Shown here one piece after another: positions 1 through 5,466 of a stretch of DNA of 14,434 nucleotides. The stretch is from NCBI GenBank assembly GCA_045561735.1, contig JBJKXC010000007.1, positions 1 to 14,434 on the forward strand, read 5' to 3'. Every line of letters starts with the position of its first letter. Position 1 is the first letter of the stretch. The notes under the pieces are model-generated. The model was not told where the DNA came from and did no database searches. It was given only the letters and a program-made list of their open reading frames with translations. The position numbers and the translations under genes were made by a program. Source of the stretch: UBA3537 sp045561735 (GTDB taxonomy: Bacteria; Bacteroidota; Bacteroidia; Flavobacteriales; Flavobacteriaceae).

Positions 1-1376
1 CGTTAGCAGATTCAGCTTCACTACCCCAGCTTACAGCGCAGTGTGAATATACAACAGCACTTACTCCGCCTACAGCGACTGATAATTGTGATGGAACAAT
101 CACAGGCTCAACTACAACCACACTGCCAATTACGACAACCACCACAATTACTTGGACTTACACGGATTCAACTGGGAACTCAAGCACACAAACTCAAGAC
201 GTTGTAATACAGGACACCGACCCACCGTTAGCAGATTCAGCTTCACTACCCCAGCTTACAGCGCAGTGTGAATATACAACAGCACTTACTCCGCCTACAG
301 CGACTGATAATTGTGATGGAACAATCACAGGCTCAACTACAACCACGCTACCAATTACCACCTCAACTACGATTACTTGGACTTACACGGATTTAACTGA
401 TAACTTTAGCACACAAACTCAAGACGTTGTAATACAGGACACCGACCCACCGTTAGCAGATTCAGCTTCACTACCCCAGCTTACAGCGCAGTGTGAATTA
501 ACAGCGCTCACTCCGCCTACAGCGACTGATAATTGTGATGGAACAATCACAGGCTCAACTACAACCACGCTACCAATTACCACCTCAACTACGATTACTT
601 GGACTTACACGGATTTAACTGGTAACTTTAGCACACAAACTCAAGACGTTGTAATACAGGACACCGACCCACCGTTAGCAGATTCAGCTTCACTACCCCA
701 GCTTACAGCGCAGTGTGAATTAACAGCGCTCACTCCGCCTACAGCGACTGATAATTGTGATGGAACAATCACAGGCTCAACTACAACCACGCTACCAATT
801 ACCACCTCAACTACGATTACTTGGACTTACACGGATTTAACTGGTAACTCCAGCACACAAACTCAACAAATTGTAATATTAGATATAGATCCCCCAGTAC
901 TTACTGCAGAGGTGTCCTCAGAACCTTTTGCAGACACCCATGTCATTATTGCTTCAGCTAGTGGTATAGGAATTTACGAGTACAGTTTAGACAATGGTCC
1001 TTGGCAATTTAGCGGCACCTTCAATGGGGTAACACCGGGAGAACACATAGTAAATGTCCGTGGTGTAAATTGTCTTGGTAAAGACTCCTATCATCTAACT
1101 GTTCTAGATTATCCTCCATTTTTCACACCCAATGGCGATGGTTATAATGACTTTTGGAATATAGATGTCTTGTCTGGACAGCCTACTTCTAAAATTTATA
1201 TTTTTGATTATTTCGGTAAGCTTATCAAACAGATTAGTCCCTCGGGTATTGGTTGGGACGGTACTTATAATGGTCAACTAATGCCGTCTTCTGATTATTG
1301 GTTTTTACTACAGTATAATGATTTTATTAACGGAGTCCCCAGAGAGCTTAAAGGACATTTTACATTGAAGCGTTAA
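1..1376 (+). CDS. T9SS type B sorting-domain adhesin with HYR-like repeats, 3' part only
   Basis: This is the C-terminal 457 codons of a large secreted or cell-surface protein; the reading frame is open from base 3 and the start lies outside the window. Codons 1-298 or so are four 74-75-residue repeats, Thr-rich, each with TAQCE and TATDNCDG motifs, resembling the HYR-like repeats of Bacteroidota adhesins. A SprB-like segment follows (YEYSLDNGPWQ, then VTPGEH). Last comes a type B T9SS C-terminal signal: DYPPFFTPNGDGYNDFW at its start, KIYIFDYFGKLIKQISP in the middle, SSDYWF, and the terminal FTLKR just before the stop. From family knowledge, such signals take the protein through the T9SS and are then removed or anchored at the surface. 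A GTG at 912 could look like a start but is internal, because the frame continues upstream. The exact ligand or role (adhesion, gliding) cannot be read from this part. Confidence 0.92.
   Translation, partial: LADSASLPQLTAQCEYTTALTPPTATDNCDGTITGSTTTTLPITTTTTITWTYTDSTGNSSTQTQDVVIQDTDPPLADSASLPQLTAQCEYTTALTPPTATDNCDGTITGSTTTTLPITTSTTITWTYTDLTDNFSTQTQDVVIQDTDPPLADSASLPQLTAQCELTALTPPTATDNCDGTITGSTTTTLPITTSTTITWTYTDLTGNFSTQTQDVVIQDTDPPLADSASLPQLTAQCELTALTPPTATDNCDGTITGSTTTTLPITTSTTITWTYTDLTGNSSTQTQQIVILDIDPPVLTAEVSSEPFADTHVIIASASGIGIYEYSLDNGPWQFSGTFNGVTPGEHIVNVRGVNCLGKDSYHLTVLDYPPFFTPNGDGYNDFWNIDVLSGQPTSKIYIFDYFGKLIKQISPSGIGWDGTYNGQLMPSSDYWFLLQYNDFINGVPRELKGHFTLKR
2..895 (+). repeat. Four tandem 225/225/222/222-bp repeats in the adhesin gene
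   Basis: Copies begin at 2, 227, 452 and 674, each starting GTTAGCAGATTCAGC. All unit lengths are multiples of three, so the frame is kept. Copies are nearly identical, including synonymous sites, which points to recent duplication or ongoing homogenisation. Copies 1-2 share a left half reading GAATATACAACAGCACTT; copies 3-4 share a shorter GAATTAACAGCGCTC version. The right half of copy 1 differs from that of copies 2-4. The last 35 or so bases of copy 4 are diverged, as is usual at an array edge. The array probably continues upstream of the window. Confidence 0.97.
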
Positions 1377-1474
1377 GCTTATTATTCATTTTAAAATTTT
1401 GGTGAATTTAATAAAATCCAATTTTGAAGCCTTATGTCATATCTAATGCATAACAAAATATAATAAAGACCATT
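1377..1474. other. Non-coding spacer after the adhesin gene
   Basis: This is AT-rich sequence with stops in every frame and no convincing hairpin terminator. It lies between the adhesin stop and the recognisable sorting-domain remnant. In the frame of the remnant, codons from about 1433 onward (YVISNA, stop, QNIIKTI) might be the degraded end of the domain that normally precedes the DYP motif, but the similarity is too weak to claim. Confidence 0.5.
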
Positions 1475-1744
1475 GACTATCCAAAATATTTCACAACTGA
1501 TCGTGATGGTTGCCCTGATACGAGGAATATTAGCAATTTAAAGCCCTAGAGTAACGCAAAAATTTATATATTTGGCAGATAAGTTGAATTGCAATAAAAA
1601 ATACGACCTTAGATTGATGACTGATATAGCACTTTTAAGAACATCTAAACATCAAAAAATGATTATTTGTTTTCTATTGGATATCAATATCATGGCTAAT
1701 ACGAATTAAAGCAATTTAAAGCCCACTTTATTCTTAAAAGATAG
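1475..1744 (+). pseudogene. Decayed T9SS type B C-terminal sorting domain
   Basis: Read in the frame starting at 1475, this stretch gives DYPKYFTTDRDGCPDTRNIS, then NAKIYIF, DYLF and finally FKAHFILKR before a TAG at 1742. It aligns with the living sorting domain at 1107-1373 over 89 columns without a gap, with about 30 identical residues counted by eye, including DYP, FT, DG, D, NI, KIYIF, DY, F, HF and LKR. Seven in-frame stops interrupt it, at 1547, 1580, 1595, 1610, 1622, 1646 and 1697; the one at 1622 (TGA) falls exactly on the conserved Trp of the WDG motif. It therefore cannot be translated as a domain and is the 3' relic of a former adhesin gene or of a duplicated 3' end. Its native stop lies 7 bases before the porP/sprF start, the place where an intact cargo gene would normally end. 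Confidence 0.88.
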
Positions 1745-1751
1745 GACTAAA

Positions 1752-2783
1752 ATGAAATTAACCAGAAAAATCATCTTCTTATTATTGTACCTTCCTTTTT
1801 ATATTCTTAATGCGCAGGAAGCTCTACCAATATACTCTGATTATTTGACCGACAACTACTACCTGATACACCCTTCAATGGCTGGGGTTGCTAATTGCAA
1901 TAAAGCACGTCTTACTGGGCGAGAACAATGGATGGGCCTAGAAAACGCGCCAAGTCTTCAAACATTTAGCGTGAATGGTCGAATTGGAGATTCGCAATCC
2001 GCAGTTGGAGCCATCCTGTACAATGATCAAAATGGATATCACTCGCAAACTGGGGCTTATTTGACATACGCTCATCACCTAATGTTCTCAAGAAATACAA
2101 TTGATTTAAACATGTTATCTTTTGGGTTGAGCGCTGGTCTAATTCAACGAAAACTAGATGAAACCTCTTTTTTACTGAATGGTGGAAATTTTGATCCATA
2201 CATAGCTGGGATTGTTCAAAGCTCTTCTGAATTTAATGTAGACTTTGGGTTTTCTTATCATTTTATAAATTTTTATGCGCACGCAACAATCAAAAATCTT
2301 TTAAAAAATGACGGTGTCAATATAAACGATACACCCAATGGATTAGCTGTATCTAAATTTGATAATTTAACAAATTATCTTATTTCTTTGGGGAATGTTT
2401 TTTCTAAGTATGGCAGTGATTGGAGCTTTGAGCCATCGCTCTTGTTCTCTTACAAAGATGGTACGGAGGAATCTTTCATGGACTATAATTTTAAGACTTA
2501 TCGTGATTTTGAATTCGGTAGTGTTTTTATCGGAATTTCTTACAGAAGAAGTTTTGACGGAGCTGATTTCTCCCTTAACAATGGCTCCATCAGTAGTCAA
2601 AAATTGCAGTACATAACTCCAATAGTTGGTATGGAATACAATAATTTTATGTTTGCATACACTTACTCAAATCAATCAAATACTATTGTTTTAAACAATG
2701 GCGGTTACCACCAGCTGACACTTGGATTCAATTTTGGATGTCGCAAGGAAAAGTACGACTGTGAGTGTCCCAGCGTTAATTAA
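1752..2783 (+). CDS. PorP/SprF family type IX secretion system outer-membrane protein
   Basis: The 343-residue product has a signal peptide (residues 1-21, hydrophobic core, ending LNAQ). It then has the family opening YSDYLTDNYYLIHPSMAGV, the REQWMGLENAPSLQTFSVNG segment (usual form: W-x-G-x-x-x-A-P-x-T), and repeated amphipathic beta strands to HQLTLGFNFG, as expected for an outer-membrane barrel. A short Cys-containing tail (CRKEKYDCECPSVN) ends it. In the family, PorP/SprF proteins are outer-membrane partners of T9SS cargo, with SprF needed for SprB export in Flavobacterium; they often sit directly downstream of the adhesin they serve. Here the adhesin gene is upstream on the same strand, separated by a dead sorting domain. 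The ATG follows GGACTAAA. Which cargo it serves now is inference, most likely the upstream adhesin. Confidence 0.9.
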   Translation: MKLTRKIIFLLLYLPFYILNAQEALPIYSDYLTDNYYLIHPSMAGVANCNKARLTGREQWMGLENAPSLQTFSVNGRIGDSQSAVGAILYNDQNGYHSQTGAYLTYAHHLMFSRNTIDLNMLSFGLSAGLIQRKLDETSFLLNGGNFDPYIAGIVQSSSEFNVDFGFSYHFINFYAHATIKNLLKNDGVNINDTPNGLAVSKFDNLTNYLISLGNVFSKYGSDWSFEPSLLFSYKDGTEESFMDYNFKTYRDFEFGSVFIGISYRRSFDGADFSLNNGSISSQKLQYITPIVGMEYNNFMFAYTYSNQSNTIVLNNGGYHQLTLGFNFGCRKEKYDCECPSVN

Positions 2784-2788
2784 AAAAG

Positions 2789-3574
2789 CTATTTAAGTTT
2801 TTGAACTATAGACTTATCCCACCCCATTAATTTGGAAATTACTTCTCTAGATCCATTTGTGTAAAAGACGTGTTTCGCTTTCGTTTCAATTTTTTTTATG
2901 AGCTTGGATTTTTCAAGAACTATTTTCGTTTGGCGTGCTATTGCTCGGCCAGAATCAATTACAGTTATATTTTTCGGAATTAGTTGCTTTAAAATAGGCG
3001 TTAAAAAGTGGTAATGTGTACAACCTAAAACTAAACAATCGATATTGTTATTCAACATTGGGGTTAAATATTTCTCAAGTAATTTTTTCATTTCACAAGA
3101 ATATAACTGCCCTGATTCAATAAGCTCTACAATTCCTTCTCCTTCCTGTTCTATTACCATTTTATCGCGACTGTACAGTTTTGAAGTTTCATGAAAAAGA
3201 GCGCTGCTTAAAGTTCCTTTGGTTGCTAAAATTCCAATTGAACCTGTGATCGAGTAAAGTGCTGCAGGTTTTATTGCAGGCTCTATACCAATAAAAGGAA
3301 TCTTATAATGCTTCCTCAAAAATGAAATCGCATTAGTAGTGGCTGTATTGCAGGCAACGACAATAATTTTAGCGCCTTTACCTAATAGAATTTCAGTGTT
3401 AACTATGGACCTTTTTATAATGGCATCAGCTCCTTTAGGTCCGTATGGCGCATATTTTGCATCTGAAATGTAAAGCGTTGATTCATGTGGCATTAATGCA
3501 TTGATTTCTTTCCAAACGGAAAGGCCTCCAACCCCAGAATCGAAAATACCAATAGGCTTTGAACTCATATTCAT
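2789..3574 (-). CDS. murI: Glutamate racemase
   Basis: This cytoplasmic enzyme converts L-glutamate to D-glutamate for peptidoglycan side chains. The 261 residues match the usual family length. Motifs are in order: the N-terminal GIFDSGVGGLSV (Asp12, Ser13), SDAKYAPYGPKG, the first catalytic cysteine in VACNTAT (Cys75), IGIEPAIKPA, and the second in LGCTHYHFL (Cys185, followed by His187). The stop lies 5 bases from the convergent porP/sprF stop. Two ATGs are possible, at 3574 and at 3568 (giving MSSKPIG); both are close to a strong hairpin that lies immediately upstream. Because of that hairpin, read-through from the ompH genes may be limited. The bases 3583-3576 read TATTTTTG, matching a -7 box, so an own near-leaderless transcript is possible, though no -33 box is visible. 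Confidence 0.95.
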   Translation of the reverse strand: MNMSSKPIGIFDSGVGGLSVWKEINALMPHESTLYISDAKYAPYGPKGADAIIKRSIVNTEILLGKGAKIIVVACNTATTNAISFLRKHYKIPFIGIEPAIKPAALYSITGSIGILATKGTLSSALFHETSKLYSRDKMVIEQEGEGIVELIESGQLYSCEMKKLLEKYLTPMLNNNIDCLVLGCTHYHFLTPILKQLIPKNITVIDSGRAIARQTKIVLEKSKLIKKIETKAKHVFYTNGSREVISKLMGWDKSIVQKLK

Positions 3575-3581
3575 ACAAAAA

Positions 3582-3614
3582 TATAAAAGCTACTCGCATA
3601 GAGTAGCTTTTATA
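3582..3614 (-). terminator. Strong hairpin between ompH and murI, probable terminator or attenuator
   Basis: A perfect 14-bp inverted repeat (3582-3595 with 3601-3614, core AAAAGCTACTC) surrounds a 5-base loop. On the minus strand the 3' arm runs into a U-rich tract (TTTTATATTTTTG). It begins 22 bases after the ompH stop at 3637 and ends 7 bases before the first murI ATG. It fits an intrinsic terminator for the envelope operon. The stem is nearly symmetrical, so it may also work for + strand transcripts coming from porP/sprF through murI. Confidence 0.75.
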
Positions 3615-3636
3615 AAAATAATTTATTTGGTTGAGA

Positions 3637-4143
3637 CTAAAAACCTAATTCTGATTTCACATCTGCTAGAAGATCTTTACCATTGGCCATGATTACACCT
3701 TGCCCTTGAGATGAATCTAGGACGTAATTAAAACCCTGATCATTCCCTACTTTTAAAATCGCATTTTTTGCCTTTTCAGTTATAGGCTTTAAAAGCTCAA
3801 TTTCTTTTTTCTGCAAATCTTGCTGAGCTTGTCCTTGGTATTGTCGAATACTTTGTTCCATACTTTGAACTTCCTGCAACCGCTTTCCGTTTTCTTCATC
3901 CGTTTTTGTAGAAGACTCGGCATCGTATTGTTTTATTTTATTTTGAAGTTCATTTGCCATCGCTTGAATATCTGTTTCATAAGTCTTAGCCAATTTTTCA
4001 AGTTCAGACTTAGCAGTTATCATCTCTGGCATGGATTCAACTAATTCTTGGGTATTGATATGAGCAACCTTTGATTGTGCCTGTGCATAAAAGCTACCAA
4101 CAATAAAAAGTGTTGCTGCGAATACGTTTCTTAAATTTTTCAT
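3637..4143 (-). CDS. OmpH/Skp family periplasmic chaperone, short paralogue
   Basis: This 168-residue protein has an N-terminal signal peptide (residues 1-22, ending AQAQ) followed by the Skp opening KVAHINTQELVESMPEM. It then has a long Lys/Glu/Gln-rich coiled-coil hairpin (about residues 35-120) and the returning strand region ITEKAKNAILKVGNDQGFNYVLDSS. This is the normal architecture and length of Skp, a trimeric tentacle-shaped holdase. Skp keeps unfolded outer-membrane proteins soluble in the periplasm and passes them to BamA. It lies 20 bases downstream of the longer paralogue and two genes after bamA, a typical arrangement in Bacteroidota, and is probably co-transcribed with them. A hairpin follows its stop. 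Confidence 0.92.
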   Translation of the reverse strand: MKNLRNVFAATLFIVGSFYAQAQSKVAHINTQELVESMPEMITAKSELEKLAKTYETDIQAMANELQNKIKQYDAESSTKTDEENGKRLQEVQSMEQSIRQYQGQAQQDLQKKEIELLKPITEKAKNAILKVGNDQGFNYVLDSSQGQGVIMANGKDLLADVKSELGF

Positions 4144-4163
4144 TTTATAATTGTAATTAAAAG

Positions 4164-5363
4164 TTATTTTCTGTTATTTTTAATACTATCGCGTTTACGT
4201 TTTAACGAATCTAATTTTTCTTTTCGCTCGGCTAAAATACGTTTTTTCTTTTCTTCCAATGCCTTTTTTCGCGCTTCTCTATCACTAATAGGTTTTGTTT
4301 TTTCTTTCTTTGACTTTTCTTCATCCTCTTTTACCTCAGCTTCGCCTTGATTTTTCTCAGCTTTACTGTCTTTGTCTTCTTTTGGCAGAGATTCAGCAGT
4401 TTTTTCCAAACGGGCTTTTTCTCTTTCCGCTTCTATTTTCAATTTTTTCGCTTCCAGTTCTTTTTTTCTAGCATCTCTGTTGCTTAAAGTTATCTTTTGC
4501 TCTTTTGTGTCTAGCGCTTCAGGGTTACTTTCTTGGCGGACTTTAGTAGGAGAAGATTTCTTTGTTTTTTCTGCTCGTGCTTTTTCTCGTGCTTCTTTTA
4601 CCCGTCTTTTTTTATCTTCGACCTCTTTCTTTCTAGCAGCTCTTTTGGCTTCTAAATCAGCTTTGCGTTTGGCGAGCGCTTCAGCACGTGCGGCATTGCG
4701 ATCATCAATTAATTTTTGACGTTCATCACGATTGTTATCGACTTCTACGATAACTTCTTCTTCATCAATATCCTTTCGCTCTTTTTTATTTTTTAGTTGT
4801 TCTCGCTTAGATGTCCTATTGATAGTTCGTAAAACTTGTTCAGAAATATCATAACGATCAGCTGAGTAAAGCATAACAACATCTGCGGATTTGTCAAAGA
4901 TGAAATCATATTTTTTGTCTGCTGCGATTTCTTGAACGGCGGTAAATATTTGGTCCTGTACAGGTTTGGCCAGTTGTTTTTTCTGAATCATTAAATCACC
5001 GTTTGGCCCAAATCTTTTTTGTTGATATTCTAAAATTTCACTTTGGATGATTTGAAGTTCTTCTTCCCTTTCTTTGATGAGTTCATCAGTCAGTAATACA
5101 CGTTCATTGTCTAATTGTTTTTTTTGTGTTTCCAATTTTGCTAACTGTTGATCTACTTGTGTTTTCCAATTTTGCACTTTGGCTTCCAGTTGTGCCTGAG
5201 AAGCTTGATAATCATCCACATTTTCTAAAATGTATTCTGTGTCAATGTATCCGATTCTAACCCCACGTTGTCCATGACAAAATGAGATAAATAAGAGTAA
5301 TATAAAGATTCCATAAGGTTTGATTTTACAGAATTTTAATATGTGGAATAAAATAAGATTCAT
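4164..5363 (-). CDS. OmpH/Skp family chaperone with a long charged C-terminal tail
   Basis: With ATG at 5363 the product has 399 residues, more than twice the usual Skp length. Residues 1-32 are a signal peptide (core GIFILLLFISFCHGQ). Next comes a complete Skp domain: RIGYIDTEYILENVDDYQAS, a coiled-coil hairpin at about 60-120, then a closing segment ending YDFIFDKSADVVMLYSADRYD at about 151-172. From about residue 185 to the end the chain is almost only Lys, Arg, Glu, Asp and Ala, with three related blocks (around AARKKEVEDKKRR, DARKKELEAKKLK and EARKKALEEKKKR). These probably form long single helices or coiled coil. In-frame upstream starts at 5375 (ATG) and 5393 (TTG) are possible; 5363 gives the most compact signal peptide. 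It lies between bamA and the short paralogue. The function of the tail is unknown. Confidence 0.88.
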   Translation of the reverse strand: MNLILFHILKFCKIKPYGIFILLLFISFCHGQRGVRIGYIDTEYILENVDDYQASQAQLEAKVQNWKTQVDQQLAKLETQKKQLDNERVLLTDELIKEREEELQIIQSEILEYQQKRFGPNGDLMIQKKQLAKPVQDQIFTAVQEIAADKKYDFIFDKSADVVMLYSADRYDISEQVLRTINRTSKREQLKNKKERKDIDEEEVIVEVDNNRDERQKLIDDRNAARAEALAKRKADLEAKRAARKKEVEDKKRRVKEAREKARAEKTKKSSPTKVRQESNPEALDTKEQKITLSNRDARKKELEAKKLKIEAEREKARLEKTAESLPKEDKDSKAEKNQGEAEVKEDEEKSKKEKTKPISDREARKKALEEKKKRILAERKEKLDSLKRKRDSIKNNRK

Positions 5364-5466
5364 CTTCAAGTGCATTAAATCTAAAAAAAACAAGTTTTCA
5401 AAATAACGAAATAAATTTTAAAATCGTATAAATTTATGGCCTCAAGTTAATTTGGCATTTTAAAAA

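Noticed and set aside
2..895. Direct repeats as a CRISPR array or satellite DNA
   Set aside because: Units are in frame, coding, 222-225 bp long and adjacent with no spacers.
912..1376. A separate 154-residue gene starting at GTG 912
   Set aside because: The same frame is open without a stop from base 3, so this is only the end of the long adhesin gene.
2774..2815. Bidirectional terminator between porP/sprF and murI
   Set aside because: The convergent stops are 5 bases apart and the sequence has A and T runs, but I could not fold a GC-containing stem.
4372..4719. A 115-residue open frame on the + strand, opposite the charged Skp tail
   Set aside because: It is the complement of Lys/Glu/Arg-rich repeats, giving a Ser/Phe/Leu-rich artefact with no recognisable domain.
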